A stretch of DNA of 64,000 bases from Paenibacillus jilunlii (GCF_900102965.1 NZ_FNGM01000002.1:264346-328345), one strand, 5' to 3'; positions 53,104 through 62,867 are shown, counted from the stretch's first letter. Made by a program: numbers and translations. Notes: generated from the sequence alone by a model not told the origin.

Positions 53104-54820
53104 GATGATGAAGCCCCCTTAATTCCATTGAACCGTCCTGCGGGTCCGCCTTCACCGGAGACTGCCCCTGAAAGGGCACCTCTCCGAACAGCGCTTTTAC
53201 CGTAAGCTCCACCGTCTCCTCATGCAGCGAATAGGCATTAATTAGCGCATCCAGAAACGGCATATCCTGCAGCAGATATGGTGTGGCAAAAGAAATTCCA
53301 ATCGGGCGGATGGTCTCCGCATGCTGCATCGCCCAGATCGCTTTGGCCGCCTCGCCCACCGGCCGGGCTGTATTCATCATGCCGTGCAGAGGCAAAAAAT
53401 AAGGCGCAAACGCAGCATCCCAGCGAATCCCTGACAGCTCCCATTTGCGCAGCGTGCTCAGCGGCTCAAATTCATCGAGGATATCCACCTGTAACCCTCT
53501 CGCCCGTAAAAGCTCCACAAAGACATTCATCCGCTCATACTTGCGGCCTTCCGTCACTTTGTTCAGCAGAACCACCAGTACCCGGCGGGTGGTCTGCGGG
53601 TTAAGCGGCAGCATACCGCCACGATTGCGGACAAGCGTGATGCATCGCTCCGCAATCGTCCGGCTTAGCTGCCTGGCTTCCAGGTCAAGCTTTGGCGGCA
53701 GCCGATCATTGAGCAGCGGAACCGCTTGCGGGTCCCTGCCTTTTGGATCCACCCGGTGTACCCCAAGCAGGGCTTTCAGCACCAGCACCCGGCGGACACT
53801 GGCATCCAGCCGTTCCATACGGACGGCCCCGTCCCTGACTGCCCGCTCCATGACCCCGAAATAATCCACACCCGGCCACAAAAGCACATCCGTCCCACAG
53901 TTGAAACAGTCCACCAGCCGTTTCTCATACTCGCCCCAGGCCAGAAATCCGCCCATATCCAGTGCATCCGACAGCACCACGCCCGCAAAGCCCATACGCT
54001 TCCGCAGCAGCCCTGTGGTGATGCGTTCCGACACTGTTGCCGGTACTGGCTTCTCCCCCTGCATCCCCCCCTCCAGCCAGGGAAGGGCAATATGCCCGGT
54101 CATATATGACAGGACACCCTGATCAATCATATGCTGCGACACTTGCCCGTAAGCCGCGAACCATTCTTCCTCAGACAAGCCGTTGATGGTGGTGACAATA
54201 TGCTGGTCCCGATAGTCTACCCCGTCTCCCGGAAAATGCTTGGCACATGCTGCCAGGCCATGGTCCTGCATCCCCCGCATGACTGCGCCCGCCAGTCTGG
54301 CCGCCCGTCTCGCGTCATCCCCTAGACAGCGCGTAGTAATTACAGGATTCATCCAGTTCAGCAAAAGATCCGTCCCGGGTGCCAGCGCCCAGGTGAAACC
54401 CGCTGCCCGGCCTTCCAGTGCTGTAAATTTGCCGTATTCGTAGGCCAGGGCCTCATCGTCGGCAGCAGCCAGCCCAAGGAGCGGCGGGAATGCGGTCAGG
54501 CTCTTCACCGCCGATCCCGCGCCGAACTCCAGATCGCCGGAGAACAGCAGGGGATATTTGCTGATCCGCTGCAGCTGCTCCGCCCAATCCCTGTACTCCT
54601 CTGCCTTGCCCGCCGCCTTCTGAATAACCTCTCCACCGATAAAAAAGCTGCCTACTGGATACGCTTTCAAATATGCCGCAAGCGCCTCCTCATCGTTACC
54701 CTTGAAGGGCAGCCGCCCCGCATGATCCTGCATCGTTTGCCCAATCTTTTCCCGCAGGCTCATGGATGCGAGCGTGCGCTCTACCCAATCCTGCTCTTCC
54801 CTTGTCAGCGGCCTTTGCAT
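53093..54820 (-). CDS. GH3-family glycoside hydrolase (N-acetylhexosaminidase/glucosidase type)
   Basis: This 575-residue protein has no signal peptide, so it acts in the cytoplasm. The TIM barrel shows GLAAADDEALAYEYGKFTALEGRAAGFTWALAPGTDLL, KHFPGDGVD (194-202) and LSDALDMGG with the presumed nucleophile Asp285. Family NagZ-like enzymes carry KHFPGHGD; here the His after FPG is Asp, so the acid/base system differs from NagZ. A C-terminal (alpha/beta) domain follows. AGGAGG stands ten bases upstream. It is the first gene of the three-gene operon. The sugar is unknown. Confidence 0.88.
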   Translation of the reverse strand: MQRPLTREEQDWVERTLASMSLREKIGQTMQDHAGRLPFKGNDEEALAAYLKAYPVGSFFIGGEVIQKAAGKAEEYRDWAEQLQRISKYPLLFSGDLEFGAGSAVKSLTAFPPLLGLAAADDEALAYEYGKFTALEGRAAGFTWALAPGTDLLLNWMNPVITTRCLGDDARRAARLAGAVMRGMQDHGLAACAKHFPGDGVDYRDQHIVTTINGLSEEEWFAAYGQVSQHMIDQGVLSYMTGHIALPWLEGGMQGEKPVPATVSERITTGLLRKRMGFAGVVLSDALDMGGFLAWGEYEKRLVDCFNCGTDVLLWPGVDYFGVMERAVRDGAVRMERLDASVRRVLVLKALLGVHRVDPKGRDPQAVPLLNDRLPPKLDLEARQLSRTIAERCITLVRNRGGMLPLNPQTTRRVLVVLLNKVTEGRKYERMNVFVELLRARGLQVDILDEFEPLSTLRKWELSGIRWDAAFAPYFLPLHGMMNTARPVGEAAKAIWAMQHAETIRPIGISFATPYLLQDMPFLDALINAYSLHEETVELTVKALFGEVPFQGQSPVKADPQDGSMELRGLHHHEH

Positions 54821-54842
54821 GTGTGAATTCCTCCTGATCAGT

Positions 54843-55420
54843 TTTCGATCCCCCTAAAGGCATTTCGATCCCCCTAAATCCCCCTTAGCCAAGGGGGACC
54901 CCAAGGGCCCCGGCCCTCTGGACACCCGGATAGCTGGCGGAGGCGGGGGTGTTGTGCTCCCGGGCTGCTGTGTGCGGAGAGCGCTTCACCCCTGCGGGGG
55001 GACGCTTTGGCTGTTGCCCGCCTGCTGCAAAAGGCAAGGGAACGCTCCGCTTCCCCCAAACATCCCAAGGCAAAGGGACAATTTGCTCCCCCAAAAACTT
55101 TTACTGTCTTAAGTGTATCTGGCAGACGGCAGCGACTAAATAAGGTCATCTATAATAAAAGTTCGAAATCCTATTGGATTTTCGATCTCCCTAAATCCCC
55201 CTTAGCCAAGGGGGACCCTAAGAGCCCCGGCCCTCTGGACACCCGGATAGCTGGCGTAGGCAGGGGGGAGCTCCCGCGCTAATATGTGCAGAGAGCCTTT
55301 ACCCCTGCGGGGACGCTTTGGCTGTAACCCGCCTCCCGGAAAACATCGGGACGCTGCTCCCCACCAAACCGTAAAGGCATGGGCCAGCTGCGCTGCCCCA
55401 AAACTGCAACAGCAGCACAA
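54843..55420. repeat. Tandem pair of ~230-bp repeats with a CCCCCTT/AAGGGGG hairpin
   Basis: Two diverged copies lie in the same order at about 54863-55090 and 55179-55400. Each begins TTTCGATCYCCCTAAATCCCC, continues with a CCCCCTT-AGCC-AAGGGGG hairpin (54880-54897; 55197-55214), GGACACCCGGATAGCTGGCG, ACGCTTTGGCTGT and GGAACGCT/GGGACGCT-like words. The first copy lies in the leader of the GH3 transcript. Frames on both strands are open by base composition only. Confidence 0.8.
55112..55166 (-). promoter_or_regulatory. Conserved promoter module of the GH3 operon
   Basis: On the minus strand TTTAGT (55135-55140) and TACACT (55112-55117) are 17 bases apart, with the upstream element at 55141-55166 (core CTATAATAAAAGTTCGA on the plus strand). 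The same module precedes the permease operon at 62868-62922. The 26-base upstream element differs at one base, -35 and -10 are alike, and the spacer is not conserved. The leader to the GH3 start is about 285 bases. Confidence 0.75.
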
Positions 55421-55438
55421 TTAGCTGCTCAACTCCAT

Positions 55439-55510
55439 CTATTGCAAAACGTACAGCAGATTTGCTGATTTCGTGTCTGAAATATTAATCTGCTGTATTT
55501 CGTGCAATAG
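55439..55510. repeat. Imperfect 72-bp palindrome
   Basis: CTATTGC at 55439 and GCAATAG at 55504-55510 are the outer arms, and GTACAGCAGAT and ATCTGCTGTA-type arms pair further in. About 18 of 23 arm positions match. It may be a small hairpin repeat or the end of a MITE-like element. No gene is seen in 55421-55660. Confidence 0.5.
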
Positions 55511-55665
55511 AAATTCTGAAAACGGCCTTATCTCAGCTTCCCCGCCATATTCTGCTGCACAAAGTGCAATCGAATCCAATTCCAGCCCCCTGGGATCAAA
55601 TTCTGTTGCAGGAAATACATCAGAATGGGGAAATGCCGTCCGTTGACGGTCCCCTTATGTAAATT

Positions 55666-55698
55666 CCCGCCGCCGCACTTCACAAAGCAGGCGGCGGG
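55666..55698 (-). terminator. Terminator-like hairpin after the large glycosidase gene
   Basis: CCCGCCGCC and GGCGGCGGG form a nine-base stem with a 15-base loop, 40 bases after the stop of the large secreted protein. The T-run on the minus strand is poor (AATTTACAT). Confidence 0.5.
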
Positions 55699-55737
55699 AT
55701 ACTGTTGCAGACTTATGCGCTCCAATCTAAAGCCCTG

Positions 55738-58700
55738 CTAGGGCAAGCTGATGCTCAATGTCTCATTCAATTTGTTATTCTCCTTGTTCATCTCCTCATA
55801 CCGCCAGATATCGTTCACGAAGAAGCCGATGTTGAAATCGCCGATGGTGGGAACTGCCCACCGTGGCGTGCCTTGGGCACTGCCGTTGGCGGTCAGGGTG
55901 ATCTCTTCTCCCGGCTGGATCACGGTGTTGTTCGTATCCGTCCAGGAGACCACTCCGCCGTTGACGGAAAAAGCGCCGCCGGTTATTTGGCCAGATCCCG
56001 TAGAGGTGTTCAGCGGCGTTGGACGCACTCCGATGTTTTTTACCTTGGCCCAGAAAATTAAGGAATCGCCGAGCTGCGGAGCCGTGTGCGAAGATGGAGT
56101 GCCGTCGCTATTAACGATGTTCCAGCCGATATCCGTAACAGTCAGGTCCGGAAGCGGAGCGGGAAGTGTGGATTCATAACTCTCGAACTCGAACCCATGG
56201 ACCATCACCAGCCCGTTGGTCCCTTTGATCTCAATCCGGTGCAGGCCATACTCCAGACCGGTAAGCTCATAGACAATTTTGTTATCTCCCTCAAGACCAG
56301 CCTGGGGAATAACTACCGTCTCCTTATACTGCCCGTCGACGTAGACATCGGCGCTGCCCATATCACTTTTGACATCCGATCTCCAGCGGACCCCGATGCC
56401 TTTGAAATTGAACATCGCCGTGGCGTCAGGCGCATAGGTCACGTGAGATACACTATTGGAAGCTGTCGTGAAGCCGGTATAGTCGATATAAGCATGATCG
56501 TGCTCCACGGTATACCAGGCCGAGACAGGAACATAAGCCCCTTCCTCAAGCTTGAAATAATCAAGATTTGCACCGTTCCCGGCGGAGGTGAAGCTGATCA
56601 TGTTATACCCCGGCTGGAGCGTAATGCCATACTGTTTCGCGGTAAAGTTAGAGTTCCAGCTTCCGGTGGAAGGCAGGGTCACGGTTGTTTGTTTTTGGCC
56701 GTTAATCAGGATATTTTTCTTCGAATCCTGATTGGAAGCGTATGCAATTGTTAATGTGTAGCTTCCGCCGTTCTCCGAATAGAACCCTTGAATTGTCAAA
56801 CCTCCGGCATGGGTCTGCTCCACCACTCTTCCCCCTGAAGCAATGCTGTAGTGGCCGATTTTGAGCGGCGCGGCAAATGCGGTGGCTTCCGCCTCAAATT
56901 TGGTCGGGTCTCCCGCCACATGCGGCGTGATCGGCATCGGCAGTGTGGTTGCAGATACGGCTGCAGTCAAGGGCGAGACATTGCCGGAATCATCCACCGC
57001 CTGAACCCTATAGCTGTATGACGTCTCAGGAGCTACGGTGTAGTCATTATAAAAGGTAATCCGCCCCGGAATAGTCATTACCGGTTCTGTCCCGCCGTCC
57101 CGGTACACATTGTAACTCACAACACTGTCGTTGTCCGTTGCGGCATTCCAGGTCACCTTCACCTGCTCGTGGCTCACCGCCACTGCTGCCGGACTGGTGG
57201 GAGCAGTGGGCGATTCTGTCTCCAGCTCATCCAGAATATACTGGACAGTTTCGCCTGCGCCGAGGGTTACTGTAAGCGTAAGATCGGGCGTTGCCGTAAG
57301 CTGGAGATTGGAGTGGGCGGCGGCATAGGTATCGCCCGGGCCGAACCGCTCTCCGGCGTATTCCCCGCCCTCTGGCATCGTGACCCGCACCTGCATTGTC
57401 ACAGGCTGCGTCTCAAAGTTCACAAAATTCAGCAGGATCTTATCTGCCGATGCCCCTATCTCCGAAGTATCCAGCGCCGAGGTGTCGACCGCGCGGAAAT
57501 ACGCTTTTTTGCCGCTCAGGTCAGACGGATTCATAATCTCGTAGCTGAGCGGGCGCCCATGGGTGGCATACGCGGCGGCTAGCCTGCGGAATGTCTTCAG
57601 CCGCGTCTCGCCCGGTTCGTTGCTATTGGCCGCTACAGCCGCCGTATCCTCGAAGCGGTGTGTGTTCCAGTTGATGCCGGAATCGAACAACCCGAACTCC
57701 GTCCCGTCATTGAAGAAGGCTGCGTGCTGCATAATATGGTCAACATAGCCGATATTCCCGCGCAGCTCCCGGTCAAAAGCGGAAGCGAACCTGTAAGCAT
57801 ACGTACCGTATTTCGTATTGTCGGAATGATTGTCGTTGCTGCCGGTTTCGCTCATCGCCATCTCTTTGCCAAAGCCCTCATCCGCTTCTCCGTACACCTG
57901 CAGATTCTCATACAGGCTGCCGCCCGGCAGCGGCTGAACGCCGGTTCCGCCATAGCTGTGTCCGTTCGTTACATCTGAAAGCGCTTCAATTTCTTCGCGC
58001 TGGGCAGCATCCCGCTCCCACCCGTCAGGTATTCCGTTGTACGGCCAATAGGCCCAGCCCGGTGCCACAATTTTGAGATAGGGCTGGTTGTTGGTCTGGC
58101 GTTCCTGATCCATCAGCTCATGGATTGCCAGCACAGATTGCTGGGACCACCTGAACAAGCCGGGCTCATTGCCCGATTCCGCATATTGGTACAAATCCCC
58201 GAATTTGCTGACAAATGCGGAGTAATAGCTCCTCAGTGCCGTGCTGACCGTTCCGCCCACCAGATCGGCATTGTTCTTCCAATTGCCCCCGATGATATTC
58301 ACCATGGGTTCCAGATTCAGATCACGCAGCGTCTCCAGATAGTTCCGGCCCTGCGGATCCCAGCCTGCGCTCGTATCCGACCAGAAGGAGGCCCGCATCC
58401 AATTGCCGCTGTAGGCGATGCCCATCCATTTGGTCATAGGCGCCAGATGGCGTATCGCATTCTCGTCATATTTGAAGGTAGCTGCCGCCAGCGTGGTTCC
58501 CAGATGCACGTACCGTCCATGTATCGGCTCATCAGCCTGCTGATGCCGGGATTTCAGCTTGAAATAGTCCCACTCGAACCATAAATATTGATCTCCATCA
58601 TAACCGGGAGCCTGAGGATCCGCATACAACCCACGGTCGACCTCCAGCTGCAGCACATTTTGGCCAACGTGCAGCTGCTCTTTGGGAATATACAGTCTGT

Positions 58701-59157
58701 AGGTTTGCTTCCACGTGTTCTCCAGGGCAGCTTCTCCGTTATTCAGACCTGTAATTTGAATGAGTCCGCTCATGAGACCATTTGTGAAAACGGTAAGCTG
58801 GGGAATTGCTGTGCTTGCGTCTATCACCTTGAAGCTGAACTCCACTCCATACTGGGGAACCGCCGTCAAATCAAACGCAAGGCTCATCGCCGGATTGACA
58901 TCGGCCTTCATTCCTTTGGAGATCGTATTCCAACTTTCAGCGGGCAGAGGCAGGGGAAGGTTGCTGTACACATTATTGTAAACTGTAAATTCGGCTGAGC
59001 TATTGTCCGGTTCGCCCACCTGCCACAGTAAGCCGGACGGCTCACACTCACAGGTGGCGGTTGCCGCAGCGGATACAATACGCCCGCCCAGCATCAGAAC
59101 CGTCATCAGCACACATAACAGGGTAAGCAGTACAGCTGTTTTTTTAATCATTCGCAC
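55738..59157 (-). CDS. Large secreted multidomain glycoside hydrolase (clan GH-A-like)
   Basis: This about 1139-residue protein has a signal peptide (VLLTLLCVLMTVLMLGGRIVSAAA), a lyase-type beta-sandwich (to about 200), a TIM-barrel-like catalytic domain (about 210-600) with SGNEPG (acid/base candidate Glu331) and MSETGSND (nucleophile candidate Glu437), a fibronectin type III domain (about 640-735), a carbohydrate-binding-module-like domain (about 745-865, KFEAEATAF...NLDYFKLE), a further beta domain and a CARDB-like end. It cuts polysaccharide outside the cell. The start is GTG 59157 (GAGGG, seven bases); ATG 59151 is possible. The last gene of the permease operon, its exact family number was not assigned. 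Confidence 0.85.
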   Translation of the reverse strand: MRMIKKTAVLLTLLCVLMTVLMLGGRIVSAAATATCECEPSGLLWQVGEPDNSSAEFTVYNNVYSNLPLPLPAESWNTISKGMKADVNPAMSLAFDLTAVPQYGVEFSFKVIDASTAIPQLTVFTNGLMSGLIQITGLNNGEAALENTWKQTYRLYIPKEQLHVGQNVLQLEVDRGLYADPQAPGYDGDQYLWFEWDYFKLKSRHQQADEPIHGRYVHLGTTLAAATFKYDENAIRHLAPMTKWMGIAYSGNWMRASFWSDTSAGWDPQGRNYLETLRDLNLEPMVNIIGGNWKNNADLVGGTVSTALRSYYSAFVSKFGDLYQYAESGNEPGLFRWSQQSVLAIHELMDQERQTNNQPYLKIVAPGWAYWPYNGIPDGWERDAAQREEIEALSDVTNGHSYGGTGVQPLPGGSLYENLQVYGEADEGFGKEMAMSETGSNDNHSDNTKYGTYAYRFASAFDRELRGNIGYVDHIMQHAAFFNDGTEFGLFDSGINWNTHRFEDTAAVAANSNEPGETRLKTFRRLAAAYATHGRPLSYEIMNPSDLSGKKAYFRAVDTSALDTSEIGASADKILLNFVNFETQPVTMQVRVTMPEGGEYAGERFGPGDTYAAAHSNLQLTATPDLTLTVTLGAGETVQYILDELETESPTAPTSPAAVAVSHEQVKVTWNAATDNDSVVSYNVYRDGGTEPVMTIPGRITFYNDYTVAPETSYSYRVQAVDDSGNVSPLTAAVSATTLPMPITPHVAGDPTKFEAEATAFAAPLKIGHYSIASGGRVVEQTHAGGLTIQGFYSENGGSYTLTIAYASNQDSKKNILINGQKQTTVTLPSTGSWNSNFTAKQYGITLQPGYNMISFTSAGNGANLDYFKLEEGAYVPVSAWYTVEHDHAYIDYTGFTTASNSVSHVTYAPDATAMFNFKGIGVRWRSDVKSDMGSADVYVDGQYKETVVIPQAGLEGDNKIVYELTGLEYGLHRIEIKGTNGLVMVHGFEFESYESTLPAPLPDLTVTDIGWNIVNSDGTPSSHTAPQLGDSLIFWAKVKNIGVRPTPLNTSTGSGQITGGAFSVNGGVVSWTDTNNTVIQPGEEITLTANGSAQGTPRWAVPTIGDFNIGFFVNDIWRYEEMNKENNKLNETLSISLP

Positions 59158-59319
59158 ATTAACACCCTCTTCTATTAGAATAGAAACAGGGCCCCCAATT
59201 GCTAATTCGGCGAATAGGAATACCCGACACCCAGGCAAGCGGCCGCAGCAAGCTGAAGTTAAGAATCAGGGAGGCGGCCGAACTGTACCGGATATTGGGT
59301 CTGCTAATCATTCAACATC

Positions 59320-60861
59320 TTATTTGGCGGCCAAAAACGCATCCATTTGCGACTGAATTTCGCTTATGACAGCATCCAGTCCAGCAGCCTTCAGCTTGTT
59401 GTTCATTTCCTTCAGGATGGGCTCAGGGTCTTTTTCCCCGGAGTACAGGGTATTCTTATACTGCTTCGTAATGTTGATCAGCGCGCCGATCTGCGACTGC
59501 ACCTTGGTCGAGTCAAACACAAAGCCGATCACCGGGGACACCTTGGAGTTTTTGTTCCAGTCGGTATAGAGCTGCACCCGTTTCGGGTCTTCGTCCTTGT
59601 TCAGATAGTTCAGCAGCACATTCCCGATCATCCACGAGGATACGGAGTTATAGCCGCTGTCCGGGATAAATTCAACCGTATTGTCGCTTACTTTTTTGTA
59701 GTGCTTGCCTTCAATGCCGAAGGTTAACAGGTTATACAGGACCGGATCGGTATGAATCAGGTTCATGAACATCATGGCCCGCTCAGGGTTTTTGGAGGTT
59801 CTGGAGATGGCGAGCATAGAGCCCTGCAGGCTTTTGGTGCTGACCTGTACCGGCAAAAGGGTTTTGATGACCATCGGCTTCTCGGCGAGACGGGTCCAGT
59901 CATTGGTGGAGGTTGGATTCATATTGCCGTAGGTGAACCAGGCCTTGCCGCTTTTTACGGCATCCTTCAGCTCGGTTTTGTCGGTAGCCCCGTTCTTGTT
60001 GATATAACCCGCTTTGTACCATTCCCGGATCAGCTGCAGGCGTGCCAGAATTTCCGGGGTATCGTATTCGTTAAAAACCTTCATCGTCTTATAATCGAGC
60101 AGTGTCGGAATTTCATTGCTGCCATCGAGGTCCTCGCTGTCCGGGTACACGGTGAACCAGTTCAGGCTGTCGGTATGATTCATGAACAGCGGTGTAATGG
60201 CTGGCTCCTTCTCTTTGATCGTCTTCAGCATCGGTTCAATATCCTCAAGCTTCTTGATGCTGTTCACATCGAACCCATACTTGTCAACAATCGCCTTGTC
60301 AAAAGCAAACCCTACCGACTGGCCCAGCTCCTTCTCGGTTGGAATCGCATACAAATGTCCGTTGACGGTAGCGGCCTGCAGGTAAGCCGGGTTAATCTGT
60401 GCCTTGGTCTCCTTGGCATAGGTGTCCAGCAGTTCCTCCAGCGGCAGATACGCGCCTTTGGCGGCGTTGGTCATAAAGTTCCAGGTGTAGACCATGTCGA
60501 ATACTTCGCCGGACTGGATCATCAGGTTCACCTTGTCTGCCGGTTTATCCCAGCTGAGCTGGTTGATCTTGATTGTGGCGTTAATCTTATCCTTCAGATA
60601 TTCATTGATCGCCTGCTCGACGGAGGCCACATCCTTATCCGGTCCGCCGGGCAAATACAGCGACAGCTCCACCTGTTCCAGCTTATTCGTTTTTTCGGTG
60701 GCCACCGCCTGATCCGAAGCAGCCGGAGCAGCGGTGCTGTCCGCCTGCGTCCCGGCCGGGGCCGGCTCATTATTGCTGTTGTTTCCGCCGCACCCGCTTA
60801 ACGATAGACCAATCAATAGTACAAGTGAAAGCAGTAGACCCGTTCCCTTTTTTCCCGCCAT
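59320..60861 (-). CDS. Sugar ABC transporter substrate-binding lipoprotein (LplA type)
   Basis: This 513-residue lipoprotein has the signal peptide LLLSLVLLIGLSLSGCGG (lipobox LSGC), a linker of Asn, Ala and Pro, and the LplA/YtcQ-type body (LPGGPDKDVASVEQAINEYLKDKINATIKINQLSW; RAMMFMNLIHTDPVLYNLLTFGIEGKHY; TDWNKNSKVSPVIGF). It binds oligosaccharides outside the membrane. GGAGG stands ten bases upstream. It lies between the LplC-type permease and the secreted glycosidase, so it most likely takes up that enzyme's products. Confidence 0.93.
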   Translation of the reverse strand: MAGKKGTGLLLSLVLLIGLSLSGCGGNNSNNEPAPAGTQADSTAAPAASDQAVATEKTNKLEQVELSLYLPGGPDKDVASVEQAINEYLKDKINATIKINQLSWDKPADKVNLMIQSGEVFDMVYTWNFMTNAAKGAYLPLEELLDTYAKETKAQINPAYLQAATVNGHLYAIPTEKELGQSVGFAFDKAIVDKYGFDVNSIKKLEDIEPMLKTIKEKEPAITPLFMNHTDSLNWFTVYPDSEDLDGSNEIPTLLDYKTMKVFNEYDTPEILARLQLIREWYKAGYINKNGATDKTELKDAVKSGKAWFTYGNMNPTSTNDWTRLAEKPMVIKTLLPVQVSTKSLQGSMLAISRTSKNPERAMMFMNLIHTDPVLYNLLTFGIEGKHYKKVSDNTVEFIPDSGYNSVSSWMIGNVLLNYLNKDEDPKRVQLYTDWNKNSKVSPVIGFVFDSTKVQSQIGALINITKQYKNTLYSGEKDPEPILKEMNNKLKAAGLDAVISEIQSQMDAFLAAK

Positions 60862-60917
60862 ATCTTGTTTTCCTCCCCTAGATGAATCAATATATGCTAA
60901 ACCGGTGGAATCCGAGG

Positions 60918-61811
60918 TTAGCCTTTAATGGAGCCCAGCGTCAGGCCTTTGATGAAATACCTTTGAAAAAACGGATATGCCAGCACAATCGGACCAATGC
61001 CGATCAGCGCCATGGCCATGCGGATGGTTTCACCCGGCAGTTTGGCGAGCTCAGTCGCCGAGCCTTGAATCAAAGCCCCGTTGCGGCTCAGGTAGTCCGC
61101 TTGGGAGATCATTTTATACATCAGGTACTGCAGGGAATAGAGGTCTGTGTCTGTGATGAAGATCATGCTGTTGAACCAGTCGTTCCAGTAATGCAGGGTG
61201 TTGAACAGGCCAATCGTCGCAAATACCGGCAGAGACAACGGGAATACAATCCGGAAGAAGGTCCGCAGCTCACCGGCACCGTCAATTTTGGAGGCCTCAA
61301 TCAGCGCAGGCGGCACACTCATCTGGAAATACGTCTTCATAATCAGCACATTGAACGGGGACAGCAGCATCGGAACGATGAGGGCCCATATTGAGTTTTT
61401 GAGGTCGAGTACCTGAGTGTAGACCATGTACCAGGGCACCAGCCCGCCGCCGAACAGCATCGTGAAAAAAATCAGGAAAGCAAAGAATCCTCTGTACTTG
61501 AAATCAGCCCGCGAAATCGGATACGCATACAGGGAAGAGATGAATACGCTGAGCAGAGTGCCGGCAACGGTAACGAAGATGGACACGCCGTAGGCTTTTA
61601 CAATGACGGTATAGTCTTTGAAAATATAGGCATACGCCTCCAGACTGAGCTTCTCCGGGATAAATTGATAACCGTTCAGCACAATGGAATCGTAGTCGGT
61701 AATCGAAATCATGAACACCAGTACAATCGGCAGCAGGCAGGTAATCGACAGGATGATAAAGATCATATGAAGTATAATATTCGTCGGCCGGGATATTTGA
61801 TTGTTGGTCAC
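60918..61811 (-). CDS. Carbohydrate ABC transporter permease (LplC/YtcP type)
   Basis: This 297-residue permease has six membrane segments and the LplC-like EAA loop (EASKIDGAGELRTFFRIVFPLSLP). The C-terminal RYFIKGLTLGSIKG is the family end. The frame starts with an ATG at 61820, but that ATG touches the AAGGAGG site. A GTG three codons later (61811) is nine bases from it and is chosen. It pairs with the LplB-type permease, 21 bases upstream. No ATPase gene is in the operon. Confidence 0.92.
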   Translation of the reverse strand: MTNNQISRPTNIILHMIFIILSITCLLPIVLVFMISITDYDSIVLNGYQFIPEKLSLEAYAYIFKDYTVIVKAYGVSIFVTVAGTLLSVFISSLYAYPISRADFKYRGFFAFLIFFTMLFGGGLVPWYMVYTQVLDLKNSIWALIVPMLLSPFNVLIMKTYFQMSVPPALIEASKIDGAGELRTFFRIVFPLSLPVFATIGLFNTLHYWNDWFNSMIFITDTDLYSLQYLMYKMISQADYLSRNGALIQGSATELAKLPGETIRMAMALIGIGPIVLAYPFFQRYFIKGLTLGSIKG

Positions 61812-61832
61812 TGGTTCCATCCTCCTTAAGTT

Positions 61833-62819
61833 TTAGAAAACGGCCTGGTCCTTGTCGACCTTGCGCACGATCCAGTTCGAGCCGAGAACGAGGAAGAAGC
61901 CGACGATGGATTGGTATAGCCCGGCTGCGGCGGACATGCCCAGGTTGCCCATGTTGATTAAGGCATTATAGACATAGGTGTCGATAACAAGCGTTGTAGG
62001 ATAGAGCGCCCCGGAGTTGAGTGTAGTCTGGTAAAACAGCCCGAAGTCAGAGCGGAAAATGCCGCCGATGGCAAGAATGGTTGTGATGATGATGACCGGA
62101 CGGATGAGCGGGATCGTAATATGGAGAATCTGCTTCCACTTGCTGGCTCCATCGATTAGCGCCGCCTCATAATACTCGCTGTCAATGCCGATAATTGCCG
62201 CAAGATAGATTACGCAGCCATACCCCACCCCTTTCCAGAGATTGATCAGCGGCAGTATAAACGGCCAATATTTCGGCTCCGAGTACCAGTTCAGCTCATT
62301 CAGCCCGAACATCGCCAGGATTCCTTTGTTAATGAAACCGTATTCAACATTTAGAAAAGCGAATACCAGGTAGCTCACCACCACCATCGACAGGAAATAC
62401 GGAAAGAACATAATACTCTGATAAAATTTGGCGGCCAGCTTGTTTTTCAGCTCATTCAGGGCAATCGCAATGGACACGGCAATCACCAGATTGAGAATGA
62501 TAAACACGAAATTGTACAGCACCGTGTTGCGGGTGATGATCCAGGCGTCCGAGGTAGCGAACAGGAATTTGAAATTATCCAGCCCCACCCACGGGCTTCC
62601 GAGAATCCCGTCGACATAGTTAATATTTTTGAAGGCAATGATGATCCCGAACATCGGCAGGTAGTTGTTAATGAGCAGGAACACTACACCCGGCAGCAGC
62701 ATAAGCAGCAGCACCTTGTGCTTCAGCAAATACCCCAGCATGGAGCTTCTTTTCGGATGTAACCGCACCGGCAGATGCAGCCTGGTGTCCAGCGCGTTTC
62801 TTTTTTCATGAGTGATCAT
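61833..62819 (-). CDS. Carbohydrate ABC transporter permease (LplB/YteP type)
   Basis: This 328-residue permease is first in its operon. It has six membrane segments, begins with a cytoplasmic basic N-terminus (HLPVRLHPKRSSMLGYLLKHKVLLLMLLPG), and has the EAA loop EAALIDGASKWKQILHITIPLIRP. AGGAGG stands eight bases upstream of the ATG. The conserved promoter module lies about 50 bases upstream. It is typical of sugar importers that borrow a shared MsmX-type ATPase encoded elsewhere. Confidence 0.93.
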   Translation of the reverse strand: MITHEKRNALDTRLHLPVRLHPKRSSMLGYLLKHKVLLLMLLPGVVFLLINNYLPMFGIIIAFKNINYVDGILGSPWVGLDNFKFLFATSDAWIITRNTVLYNFVFIILNLVIAVSIAIALNELKNKLAAKFYQSIMFFPYFLSMVVVSYLVFAFLNVEYGFINKGILAMFGLNELNWYSEPKYWPFILPLINLWKGVGYGCVIYLAAIIGIDSEYYEAALIDGASKWKQILHITIPLIRPVIIITTILAIGGIFRSDFGLFYQTTLNSGALYPTTLVIDTYVYNALINMGNLGMSAAAGLYQSIVGFFLVLGSNWIVRKVDKDQAVF

Positions 62820-62867
62820 CGCTTACGCCTCCTGATTTCTTCAGCAGTCTCTCTCTTCTATGCTTTA

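Noticed and set aside
54874..55420. Small open frames in the repeat pair before GH3
   Set aside because: Frames occur on both strands and differ between the copies, with no ribosome sites.
59752..60801. 349-codon plus-strand frame antisense to the LplA-type gene
   Set aside because: Shadow frame; the minus-strand gene has a lipobox, family motifs and ribosome site.
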